From Nitrososphaerales archaeon (lineage in GTDB: Archaea; Thermoproteota; Nitrososphaeria; Nitrososphaerales; CADDZS01), in NCBI GenBank assembly GCA_030043455.1, contig JASHXQ010000216.1:1-15807 (forward strand): a stretch of DNA of 15,807 nucleotides. Direction: 5' to 3'. Below the pieces are notes generated by a model, which ran no database searches, had not been told where the DNA came from, and saw nothing but the letters and a program-made list of their open reading frames with translations. Numbering within the stretch: the stretch's first letter is position 1; every line of letters starts with the position of its first letter. Position numbers and translations under genes: made by a program. Positions 1 to 6,380 of the stretch are shown in pieces.

Positions 1-1185
1 TTCGATCATGGCGGGTTCGGCAACTTGACCGAAGTGAATCCTTACTTTAATTTGAACCCCATTCCGGGAACCGGACCGTACGAGGTGTCCGGTGTCCAAG
101 TCAATGCCTACGTCCAGTTCACGCAGAATCCTACCTATTGGGGCAAAGATCTGACACCAGCTCAGATTCAGGCCAATCCCTACCTCGATCCCGGGCACGT
201 GAAAAACGTGATCATCTATGCAAAGACGGACGATGTCGCGCGATACGCGGATCTGGCTTCCGGGCAGGTGCAGATCGCCGGGATTGAAACCCAGGACTGG
301 CCCCTTATCCAGGCGAATCCCACGAAGTATGGTTATGCGGTCTTGCCCAACAATTCGATGGCGTTTGTCGGAGCCACGATGAACACGTTGCGCTATCCGA
401 CGAATATCACGGCGGTGAGGCAGGCGATCGTCCATGCGATCAACTATTCGGCGATTTCCAGTCAGGTGTTCTTCAACGGGCTAGTGCCCTTTATGGGACC
501 GGAGTATCCGTCGCAGTCGCAGTACTACGATCTAGGGAACTTCCCGCCCTACCAGTACAATTTGACTCTTGCTGAACAGATTCTTCAAAATGCCAGCATT
601 AATACCGCCAACCTTCCCGCCCTGGAATTCCGAGTGGAGGCTGGATGCAACTTTTGCGTATCTGCTGCTGAGATCATCCAAGGTGATCTGAGTCAGATCG
701 GGTTATCGATCAACATTGAGGTGACTCCCTCAGCGGAGTACACATTGCCCTACGTGGCCGCGGGATCCTACTCCGGTGCAGTTCCGGTAGCACAACAGGT
801 AGCTCAGATGACCTGGTTCGGATCAGAAACTTGGGCGCCGGATGAGCCGACACCCGCCGACTCTTGGATCCTCTTCGTTAGCAACGAAAGCGCAGCGGGA
901 AATTATGCGATCTACAGCAATCCAGTGGTGCAGCAGTGTGTCAATGCCTGGACGGACGGTGCTACCAACTCCACCCTGATCTCGCTTTGCACCGCTGCTC
1001 AGAAACAAATCTACAACGATGCACCATACATCTGGCTCGGGACAATCAAGCTGCCACTGGGCGGAGGTTCCGTCGTGTGGGACAAGAGTGTCATTTCCAG
1101 TTTGTATCTGGATCCTGCGTTCACCGGGCAGACCGAGACGGTGATCTTCAACACCGTGCAATTCACTAACGGACAAGATCAGTAA
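1..1185 (+). CDS. Peptide-type ABC transporter solute-binding protein (family 5), C-terminal part
   Basis: Extracytoplasmic binding lipoprotein or secreted protein that delivers oligopeptides or similar solutes to an ABC permease. The frame is open to the first base of the window, so the N-terminus and any signal peptide lie outside; about 394 residues are visible, where complete family members have about 500-650. Family 5 signs seen: GTGPY early in the fragment followed by NPTYWGKD (the usual 'GTGPY...NPxYW' pair), the stretch MNTLRYPTNITAVRQAIVHA, where the family has 'N...P..d..VRqAi..AiD', and an aromatic-rich C-terminal lobe. A close Cys pair (CNFC) could form a disulfide outside the cell. 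There is no C-terminal membrane segment, so anchoring must be at the missing N-terminus. No permease or ATPase gene lies downstream; the next gene is unrelated and has its own TATA-like box. The family is clear, the substrate is not. Confidence 0.88.
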   Translation, partial: FDHGGFGNLTEVNPYFNLNPIPGTGPYEVSGVQVNAYVQFTQNPTYWGKDLTPAQIQANPYLDPGHVKNVIIYAKTDDVARYADLASGQVQIAGIETQDWPLIQANPTKYGYAVLPNNSMAFVGATMNTLRYPTNITAVRQAIVHAINYSAISSQVFFNGLVPFMGPEYPSQSQYYDLGNFPPYQYNLTLAEQILQNASINTANLPALEFRVEAGCNFCVSAAEIIQGDLSQIGLSINIEVTPSAEYTLPYVAAGSYSGAVPVAQQVAQMTWFGSETWAPDEPTPADSWILFVSNESAAGNYAIYSNPVVQQCVNAWTDGATNSTLISLCTAAQKQIYNDAPYIWLGTIKLPLGGGSVVWDKSVISSLYLDPAFTGQTETVIFNTVQFTNGQDQ

Positions 1186-1240
1186 GAACCGGGGAATTCA
1201 CTCCCGGAACTTTTTCCTATCCGAAAAAATTCCGGCGCGC

Positions 1241-1250
1241 GATATATTTT
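1241..1250 (+). promoter_or_regulatory. TATA-like box for the small zinc-ribbon gene
   Basis: The sequence GATATATTTT is the best archaeal TATA-box match in the gap after the solute-binding protein gene. A transcript starting about 25 bp downstream would begin near 1270, after the first in-frame ATG (1262) and just before the ATG at 1277. This is why I prefer 1277 or the later TTG at 1334 as the start. No transcription data support it. Confidence 0.4.
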
Positions 1251-1276
1251 CCAAGTTCTGTATGTTCAGTGCTGAT

Positions 1277-1537
1277 ATGCTAAATAGAGGGGCATGCCTA
1301 TCTGATGATTGTCTTAGGAAGAAGGAAAGCCCCTTGTCAGTGCAGATAGAGTACGAGGAATGCCCGGAACATGAGATAGAAGGCGTCCGGATTTCTTATC
1401 CGGTAATCAATAGCTCTTCTGCGTGCCCCCTCTGCGAAGCTAGAGTCCGAGCGAGGAGGCTGGAGACCCAGTACGAACGTGCCATGATAGCTGCGCACGA
1501 TCTTGCTGGTCTGATCCTGGGCAATTCCAAGCCCTAG
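1277..1537 (+). CDS. Small hypothetical protein with putative zinc-binding Cys/His motifs
   Basis: An 86-residue protein that I do not recognise as a named family. It has CPEH near the middle and CPLC about 27 residues later, together one His and three Cys, a plausible single zinc site, followed by a charged, probably helical tail (ARVRARRLETQYERA). The start is uncertain. ATG 1262 would lie at or before the expected transcription start, ATG 1277 fits a leaderless transcript, and TTG 1334, preceded by purine-rich AGGAAGAAGGAAAG, would give a compact 68-residue protein containing all of the conserved-looking part. The stop TAG (1535-1537) overlaps the stop of the convergent glycosylase-like gene. 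It could be a small transcription-associated or regulatory zinc protein, but nothing shows its role. Confidence 0.5.
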   Translation: MLNRGACLSDDCLRKKESPLSVQIEYEECPEHEIEGVRISYPVINSSSACPLCEARVRARRLETQYERAMIAAHDLAGLILGNSKP

Positions 1538-1992
1538 GCGTTCTTGGAGATCCACATTTTTTCCTCAGCTGTGGGCTCTAGCTTTACGCCCGTCATCCAA
1601 AGAAGGGTGCGTGCGCTGGAAGGCCCTACGTGGCGAAATCGGGACTGGATATCTTCTGATAGCTTGTCGTGATCTCTCCCGAAAGACCGAAAATACTCCT
1701 TGAAGGAGCCAAACTCTTTTTCGACCAGTAACGCCTGCTGGGCGTTGTAAATCGTCGCACGAATCTTACCCTCGTTTCGCACGATCCCCTCGTTTTTCAT
1801 TAGAGTCGCGACCTGAGAGTCGCCAAATTTTGCCACTCTAGGGATCGAGAAGTTGGAAAAGGCTTTCTCAAAATTCGACCATTTATTTTCAATCATCTTC
1901 CAATTCAGACCCGCCTGAAAGATGGCTTTGGTCATTCGCTCGAAATACTCGTCGTCGCTCTTCGGATTCGGAATTTTCCAAGATGGAGGCAC
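1534..1992 (-). CDS. DNA-3-methyladenine glycosylase I (Tag)-like protein
   Basis: A 152-residue member of the Tag/HhH-GPD-like glycosylase family, expected to excise alkylated bases from DNA. Family signs: FERMTKAIFQAGLNW near residues 17-31 matches the FQAGLSW region of Tag, then GIVRNEGKIRATIYNA, the very conserved 'GIIRN..KI.A.I.NA' block, and FGSFKEYFRSF. W31 matches the base-stacking Trp46 of E. coli Tag. Three things depart from the classic enzyme. The N-terminal 'C.W...YHD.EWG' segment is absent. The C-terminal His/Cys zinc ligands are not visible. The position of E. coli Glu38, which contacts 3-methyladenine, is Ala23. It may be a divergent archaeal subfamily with a different base specificity. 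The start is GTG at 1992, about 35 bp after a TATA-like box; no in-frame upstream start restores the missing N-terminal motif. The gene is convergent with the zinc-ribbon gene and overlaps its stop. Confidence 0.75.
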   Translation of the reverse strand: MPPSWKIPNPKSDDEYFERMTKAIFQAGLNWKMIENKWSNFEKAFSNFSIPRVAKFGDSQVATLMKNEGIVRNEGKIRATIYNAQQALLVEKEFGSFKEYFRSFGRDHDKLSEDIQSRFRHVGPSSARTLLWMTGVKLEPTAEEKMWISKNA

Positions 1993-2021
1993 TGTGTTCG
2001 CTCTCGGACATGACCCATCAG

Positions 2022-2034
2022 GATAAAAAGATAT
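2022..2034 (-). promoter_or_regulatory. TATA-like box for the Tag-like gene
   Basis: On the minus strand the sequence reads ATATCTTTTTATC, centred about 35 bp before the GTG start at 1992. An archaeal transcript would begin roughly 10 bases before that GTG, which supports the chosen start. Confidence 0.35.
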
Positions 2035-2072
2035 GGAGATCGAACCAAAGAGTTCGATCTATTTTAGGACGT

Positions 2073-2474
2073 TTACATCTGCTGTGCAGGTTGCCAGAGG
2101 CCGACTATGTTACCTTCTGTATCCTTGAAGTAAGCTGACCATCCCATGTCGCCAACGGGCATCTTCTCGCCGACTCTGCTTCCACCAAGTTTCTCCACGC
2201 GGGTTAGGGCATCGTCGATGCTGGGGACATTGATGGTCACGACCGTATGTTCAATGGGCTGGCCCCGTTTCGGCATACCACCATTGATCATGCCGGGCTG
2301 CGTGGGCATCCCGTTCTGATCTGAAGGTCCGGTGCTGACCATAGTGTAATTCATCTCTGGCATCGCAGTAACCTGCCAACCAAAGGCCTGCTTGTAGAAT
2401 TCGCCTGCGCGCTTCGGATCGTCCGCTGGAATTTCGAAATGAACAATGCTGTCCATGACCTTCCGAAGAGGCAC
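2073..2474 (-). CDS. VOC (glyoxalase/bleomycin-resistance fold) family protein
   Basis: A 133-residue vicinal-oxygen-chelate fold protein, one two-module unit of the usual length (120-140). Hallmarks are VHFEIPADDPKRAGEFYKQAFGW at the N-terminus, EHTVVTINVPSIDDALTRVEKLGG at the start of the second half, and a final DTEGNIVGLWQP. This is the widespread 'VHFEIPADD' subgroup, usually annotated as glyoxalase-like, whose substrates are mostly unknown. The position where glyoxalase I has its last metal-ligand Glu reads Gln (LWQP), so metal catalysis is uncertain. The start could be GTG 2474 or ATG 2456 (seventh codon). The TATA-like GGTATAGTGG at 2505-2514 lies about 35 bp before the GTG and 53 bp before the ATG, favouring the GTG, but GGAAGGT directly precedes the ATG. 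It is transcribed alone. Confidence 0.85.
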   Translation of the reverse strand: MPLRKVMDSIVHFEIPADDPKRAGEFYKQAFGWQVTAMPEMNYTMVSTGPSDQNGMPTQPGMINGGMPKRGQPIEHTVVTINVPSIDDALTRVEKLGGSRVGEKMPVGDMGWSAYFKDTEGNIVGLWQPAQQM

Positions 2475-2528
2475 TCCCGGCTAATAAGCGATGCAGGGAC
2501 CAAAGGTATAGTGGAATGTCAAATCCAC

Positions 2529-2540
2529 AAAAAGGAGAAA
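2529..2540 (-). terminator. Possible T-rich terminator of the cupredoxin operon
   Basis: On the minus strand the sequence reads TTTCTCCTTTTT about 70 bases after the cupredoxin stop and before the promoter of the next minus-strand gene. Archaeal transcription often ends at such T-runs without a hairpin. No stem is evident. This is weak evidence. Confidence 0.3.
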
Positions 2541-2606
2541 TTATTTTTTGGAGTTTCGCTAAGGTCGGAAGCGATCGGTAGTAGCGCCCAGATCATAGGC
2601 GTCTGC

Positions 2607-3059
2607 TCATGAATTGACGATGAACTTTCCATAGTCCATGAAAGGATGAATTGCGCAAAAGAGTAGACAGGTGATCACAAAGGTGCCATTTTCATTCGCG
2701 ACGAACTTGACTGTATAGGTTCCCCCGGGGAGGAGTCCCACGCCGGGATCGAAATAATGAAGTATGGTAAATCCGTGAGCCTCCTGAGAATCTTGGCTGA
2801 TAATATGAATGATCACTATATCGCCTAATTGCACCTGCATTACAGGCCAGGGCTCGCCGATGTGGTAGGCACTTCCATTCATTCCTTCGTAGGGGCCCTT
2901 ATCGCTCTCGATGATCGTGAAGTACACTGTCTTGGAACCATTTGAATTGGTTGGTGCGCTGGTGGTCTGGTGCTGCAATGCTGGGATAACGAGGACAACC
3001 GCAACGACAGCTACCACCACAATGATAGCGACGGCAACGAGTTTCCTAGAAAGCGGCAT
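2607..3059 (-). CDS. Membrane-anchored cupredoxin with a mixed amicyanin/CuA-like copper motif
   Basis: A 150-residue electron-transfer-type copper protein. Residues 1-28 form one uncleaved-looking membrane anchor (positive MPLSRK, then a Val/Ala/Ile-rich helix), a Ser/Thr/Asn linker follows, and the cupredoxin domain spans about 43-150 on the outer face. Expected copper ligands: His95 in EAHGF, Cys135, His138 and Met141 in CAIHPFM. That spacing (C-x2-H-P-F-M) is the amicyanin motif. A further Cys131 sits four residues before Cys135, as in the CuA motif of cytochrome oxidase subunit II and N2O reductase (C-x3-C-x3-H-x2-M), but the His spacing is one residue short for CuA. The protein could therefore hold a type 1 site with a spare Cys, or an unusual binuclear site. 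It is the last gene of a three-gene operon, 10 bp after the preceding stop, with an ATG start. Its partner is probably one of the two membrane proteins upstream. Confidence 0.82.
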   Translation of the reverse strand: MPLSRKLVAVAIIVVVAVVAVVLVIPALQHQTTSAPTNSNGSKTVYFTIIESDKGPYEGMNGSAYHIGEPWPVMQVQLGDIVIIHIISQDSQEAHGFTILHYFDPGVGLLPGGTYTVKFVANENGTFVITCLLFCAIHPFMDYGKFIVNS

Positions 3060-3069
3060 GCCCTAAGTC

Positions 3070-3903
3070 CTAAGTCTGGGATCCCGCAAGAGTCTTTTTG
3101 TCGTCACTCACGGTAGTAGTCTTCGGGGCCACGATTTTGGACATCTTGGTGGCGATTCTCATGGTTGAATCCATGTTGTACTTCAAGCCAACAGCAGTCA
3201 CTGTCGGAAAGGCAAAGTAAGCCCCATACCAAACGACGGTGTTGTTCGTGATCAGCGCCGCTGTCGGTGCAGCGATCGAAATTAGAATCGGAAGCGAGAG
3301 ACAGCAAGCCGCCCCACCAATTACACCCAAGGCAGGCAATACCACCAGCGTACGCGATTTCATGGCGACCCCACACATCTTGCCGATCTCTAAAACTTTC
3401 ATTATGTTAGTGAGCACGAGTACTGCGATAATCAGAGACAAGGTGATCGTGTAAAACGACAGAGCCAAAACGAAATAGGGAGGGATGAAGAGATCCACGC
3501 TCGGATTGAAACCAAATCCCGCTAGAATGGAACTCAGCGAGACCGGATAAAGAGGGACTGATCCCAGGCTCGCTGTGAACTGCGTCACAACGGACGCGAC
3601 TTTGAAACTGTAATCAATCAAACCCTCCAGAAGCAATCCATACAGAACCAAGTGCACGCTGAGATACGAAACAAAGAGGAGAGCTCCCCTGGGTTTTCGA
3701 ATGTATCTTGTAAAAAGACCAGAGACATAATTTAGGGGATACAGGAAAACCAGCGCCGCAATGGAAAACCAAAAGACAAAAGACGAGCTTCCCTGGACTA
3801 GAGTGAACAGGCTGTTCGGAACCGTGTACGAATAGTAAGCAAGAGGGAAACTAATCGCTAGAAGGGCGAGAAAGAAGACGGCCAACGCCGGTTTAAATTT
3901 CAA
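3070..3903 (-). CDS. Polytopic membrane protein with a Cys-Cys pair, unknown function
   Basis: A 277-residue integral membrane protein that I do not recognise as a named family. It has about six hydrophobic segments: 5-27, 42-62, 74-96, about 140-166, 185-215 and about 220-240. The C-terminal tail is Lys/Thr-rich and probably cytoplasmic. The segment near 197-211 reads GGAACCLSLPILISI. The adjacent Cys200-Cys201 followed by a Pro inside a membrane helix recall the metal-passing CC pair of MerT-type transporters, though no overall similarity is claimed. The start is TTG 3903. An in-frame TAA lies directly before it and no ATG occurs until residue 168, so TTG 3903 or the TTG at codon 7 must be used. 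It sits 7 bp after the polyferredoxin gene and 10 bp before the cupredoxin gene, so co-transcription is near certain. A role in copper handling or as a membrane subunit of a redox complex is inference. Confidence 0.7.
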   Translation of the reverse strand: MKFKPALAVFFLALLAISFPLAYYSYTVPNSLFTLVQGSSSFVFWFSIAALVFLYPLNYVSGLFTRYIRKPRGALLFVSYLSVHLVLYGLLLEGLIDYSFKVASVVTQFTASLGSVPLYPVSLSSILAGFGFNPSVDLFIPPYFVLALSFYTITLSLIIAVLVLTNIMKVLEIGKMCGVAMKSRTLVVLPALGVIGGAACCLSLPILISIAAPTAALITNNTVVWYGAYFAFPTVTAVGLKYNMDSTMRIATKMSKIVAPKTTTVSDDKKTLAGSQT

Positions 3904-3910
3904 TTAGAGC

Positions 3911-6034
3911 TTACTCTGTTCTCTTCGAGTTTAATATTGCTGATCCCTGCCCGGGAGTTCCGATTATGGGCAAATGAGAAGGACCCTTTACGCCAGCATT
4001 ACCTCTTCCCAGTTTCTCCCTAAACCAGCCACGGACATCATAGAAATACTCGTTCTCATACGGGCAGGCGGAAACGCAATCCCCTACTCCAATGCACTTG
4101 TGGCTCCTGAACTGACCACTCTTGATGAAATGACCGGGAAGATCAGTCAATCCCACAGGACAGGCTTTGGCACAGTCCTTAGTTTCGCAATTGACACAGG
4201 TCATCGGATCTTTTACCTTAATGCGGAACAATCCGAACCTGCTGACGAACTGATTGAACAGTCCGATGTGACACATACCGGTGCTAACGCAACCATATAC
4301 CCCAACGAACGGAATTGAAACAAAAATTATGTACCAAAGGAAATTGAAATAGAAAATGTAAAGGAAGTATGCAATATCGGTGCCAAAGAAAGAAACGCTG
4401 ATGATGCCCACTGCGTTGAGATAAGATACGACAGCCGCTACCAGTATCGAAGCGATCACGAGGCTCGCAATGACTTTGTATAGATTGGAAATCCGACTCG
4501 TTAGAAATTTCTTGCCGATCTTGGACGATCGATTGAATTCTTTCATTGAATCATAAAATGTACCTTGATACATGAGCGCAGCCGTGCAAAACAAGGAACA
4601 GGTCTGTCTGCTTCCAAAAAGGAACGAAAGAACCCCCGTGATGACGTACGTACCTATGATGGCTCCCAGAACAGCAGGTGCCACCGCTCCGGCTGTTCCG
4701 ATTCCCATGCTCCATCCAACGAAGGGGACCGACGACGGATTGGATAGGATGAACGATGGCAGGGCTATGGAATAGACGAAATACGCGACCAAAACTAGCA
4801 CGAGCCTAATTTTTGTTTCAAATTCTCTCGTAATCCGTATCTTGAACACGACCAATGCTCCCATTTCGGCCCCCATCATGATTAGGAACCAGCTCGAGCC
4901 GGTAACAGTACCAAAGTAGATAATAAAATCGTAGAAGATCGTGCCAATCGCGTTCAATACAGAGCCAGAAATCGGAGCGAGACTGATGCTGGTGACAAAC
5001 GACATCCCGTAATACTCAATATCAAACAACCCGCCCATGAAATATTCGGCGACGAAGGTCAACCCCAAGAAGGCGAAGACCCACCACGGATCTTGCATCC
5101 AGGATTTCGCTGGGGATGCTTCTATGTTACCTCCTCTGAGAATCGCATTGAAGTACAGCCCCATCTCGGCGAGTATAGAGAGAACGAAGAGTAGCGAGCT
5201 GCCCTGAACCAGCCATACGTAAAGGCCGGCCATCATTAGGGCGTATATCGCAATGAGAGCGACCAAATAGTGACGAATCCCCGAGGAGATCAGTCGATGG
5301 TTGAACAGGTATTCGTAGAAGAAGATCAGGAGTCCGATCATTGCGATGCTGCCCAGATAGATACTCCACGTAACCCAATTCGGGTCATTGATCGCCGTGG
5401 GAGCAAAGAACATGATTACCGATTGCAGCAGCACGATGATGAAGAAGTTCTTCGGGAGGCTGTCACGCAGTAGATATACTGAAAGGATCATTTCCAGCAC
5501 CATCGTGAAAATGAACCAGTCCGAACCCACGACTGAATCGAAGGTTGAAAGCACATTTCCAGAAACAACGGAAGACGAGCCCGAGGCCAGGACGAAAGCC
5601 CAGCCCATCAAAAACTCATTGAGTAAAATTAGAAAGATCGCGATTCCACGGACTAACAAACTAGACTGCCCTGATGGAACAGCCGTAGTACTGCCAGTAA
5701 CGGATTCTGAATTTGTGGTCGCGCTCACCGTCAGGGAACCCTCCGTTTCAGGGAGTTTTTCGTCGATCAACCGCTCCGTCCAAAACCGAAGGACGACGAT
5801 TATTCCCCCTGTCATCAGAATGGCGTTGAGCCCAACCGCCTCCACGATGCTTGTCAGGCTGGGAGAGAGCAGGTAGATCACTGCCCCGCCGAACATGCTC
5901 GCCATGGTTACTAGCAGATAAAATACGAGGGCCTTGTCAGCCACGGACTTAGCATAGATCGTCCGCTTGACAAGCCACGAAGTAACTAGGGCCATGGGGA
6001 TTGCGATTGCCCAGAGCCACAGTGTCGAAAGCAA
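3911..6034 (-). CDS. Large membrane protein with NosR/NapH-like polyferredoxin C-terminus
   Basis: A 707-residue integral membrane protein with roughly 14-16 hydrophobic segments and a C-terminal iron-sulfur domain. The N-terminal 300 residues align with the divergent neighbour (6381-7526): both have IAIPMA near the start, MASMFGGAVIY, NEFxMGWAF and QS...PTAI. Residues about 470-707 resemble membrane polyferredoxins (NosR, NapH, CcoG type). Cys479-x3-Cys483 in a GSRQTCSLFC context and Cys582/Cys588 sit at the ends of membrane helices. A cluster motif follows at Cys613-x2-Cys616-x4-Cys621-x3-Cys625-Pro, then a second one at Cys647, Cys653 and Cys657-Pro. In the second motif the usual second Cys is Val650 (CIGVGDC instead of CIGCGDC), so a [3Fe-4S] or incomplete cluster is likely. 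A Ser/Thr-rich loop at 96-125 separates two membrane blocks. In this family electrons normally pass between quinone or soluble donors and a periplasmic partner; here the cupredoxin two genes downstream is the obvious candidate. The start is TTG 6034 with AGAGGG just before it, and it matches the start of the paralogue. Confidence 0.78.
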   Translation of the reverse strand: MLSTLWLWAIAIPMALVTSWLVKRTIYAKSVADKALVFYLLVTMASMFGGAVIYLLSPSLTSIVEAVGLNAILMTGGIIVVLRFWTERLIDEKLPETEGSLTVSATTNSESVTGSTTAVPSGQSSLLVRGIAIFLILLNEFLMGWAFVLASGSSSVVSGNVLSTFDSVVGSDWFIFTMVLEMILSVYLLRDSLPKNFFIIVLLQSVIMFFAPTAINDPNWVTWSIYLGSIAMIGLLIFFYEYLFNHRLISSGIRHYLVALIAIYALMMAGLYVWLVQGSSLLFVLSILAEMGLYFNAILRGGNIEASPAKSWMQDPWWVFAFLGLTFVAEYFMGGLFDIEYYGMSFVTSISLAPISGSVLNAIGTIFYDFIIYFGTVTGSSWFLIMMGAEMGALVVFKIRITREFETKIRLVLVLVAYFVYSIALPSFILSNPSSVPFVGWSMGIGTAGAVAPAVLGAIIGTYVITGVLSFLFGSRQTCSLFCTAALMYQGTFYDSMKEFNRSSKIGKKFLTSRISNLYKVIASLVIASILVAAVVSYLNAVGIISVSFFGTDIAYFLYIFYFNFLWYIIFVSIPFVGVYGCVSTGMCHIGLFNQFVSRFGLFRIKVKDPMTCVNCETKDCAKACPVGLTDLPGHFIKSGQFRSHKCIGVGDCVSACPYENEYFYDVRGWFREKLGRGNAGVKGPSHLPIIGTPGQGSAILNSKRTE

Positions 6035-6170
6035 ATGCCCTCTGTGATTGCTTTCTCTCGGAATGTATTCTTTAGCGTTTGTGGATCAAATCGTGAACTT
6101 TAGTCACAAAGCGAACCCCAGAAACCGATCTCATCTTCAGTCCTTGCGACCGGTTTAGAGCAATTTCGTA
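6035..6170 (-). promoter_or_regulatory. Upstream region of the polyferredoxin-cupredoxin operon
   Basis: This 136 bp stretch holds no gene I can support. It must carry the promoter of the operon starting at 6034 unless that is read through from the small membrane protein upstream. On the minus strand GCTAAAGAATACATTCC around 6065-6081 is the best, still weak, TATA-like stretch. AGAGGG directly before the TTG start may serve as the ribosome binding site. Confidence 0.25.
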
Positions 6171-6347
6171 TTATAGTTCCGGATGCAGATCTGAATTGAT
6201 CTTATGGGGAATTGCGGAAAGGATCTTGATCATTTTGGTCCTGTGAGTCGCCTCGGGACTCCTGGCTAGAGTCCAGAATTGAGTAAGATAGAGAAAACTC
6301 AAAATGGATAGTGCAAGGTTGATAATAATCGAACAGAATACGGTCAT
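6171..6347 (-). CDS. Possible small single-pass membrane protein
   Basis: A 58-residue open frame in the 346 bp gap between the divergent membrane-protein genes. It starts with ATG 6347 and has one hydrophobic segment (about residues 2-25, CSIIINLALSILSFLYL) followed by a basic, probably cytoplasmic tail (RSPEATHRTKMIKIL). A TATA-like CTATAGTGG lies about 29 bp upstream of this ATG. An earlier in-frame ATG at 6401 would overlap the divergent gene and add polar residues, so I prefer 6347. It points in the same direction as the polyferredoxin operon, 136 bp upstream of it, and could be an accessory subunit. No family is recognised and it may be a chance frame. Confidence 0.4.
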   Translation of the reverse strand: MTVFCSIIINLALSILSFLYLTQFWTLARSPEATHRTKMIKILSAIPHKINSDLHPEL

Positions 6348-6353
6348 CTCAAC

Positions 6354-6379
6354 CGTAAAAATCCCCCTATCCACTATAG
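6354..6379. promoter_or_regulatory. Overlapping divergent promoters
   Basis: Two TATA-like boxes face away from each other. On the plus strand CGTAAAAATC (6354-6363) is centred about 23 bp before ATG 6381, the spacing of a leaderless archaeal transcript. On the minus strand CTATAGTGG (6371-6379) is centred about 29 bp before ATG 6347. Each box lies inside the other gene's promoter, so the two units may compete or be switched together by one regulator. Confidence 0.38.
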
Positions 6380-6380
6380 C

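Noticed and set aside
823..1176. A 117-residue minus-strand frame opposite the solute-binding protein gene
   Set aside because: It is antisense to a conserved transporter protein and has low-complexity shadow-frame composition.
3062..3076. Short direct repeat CTAAGTCCTAAGTC between the cupredoxin gene and its neighbour
   Set aside because: It is two 7-base copies spanning the 3' end of one gene and a 10 bp gap; this is too short to distinguish from chance.
5388..5876. A 162-residue plus-strand open frame opposite the large membrane protein gene
   Set aside because: It is antisense to a clearly conserved coding region, has a composition rich in Thr, Ser and Arg typical of shadow frames, and shows no recognisable motif.
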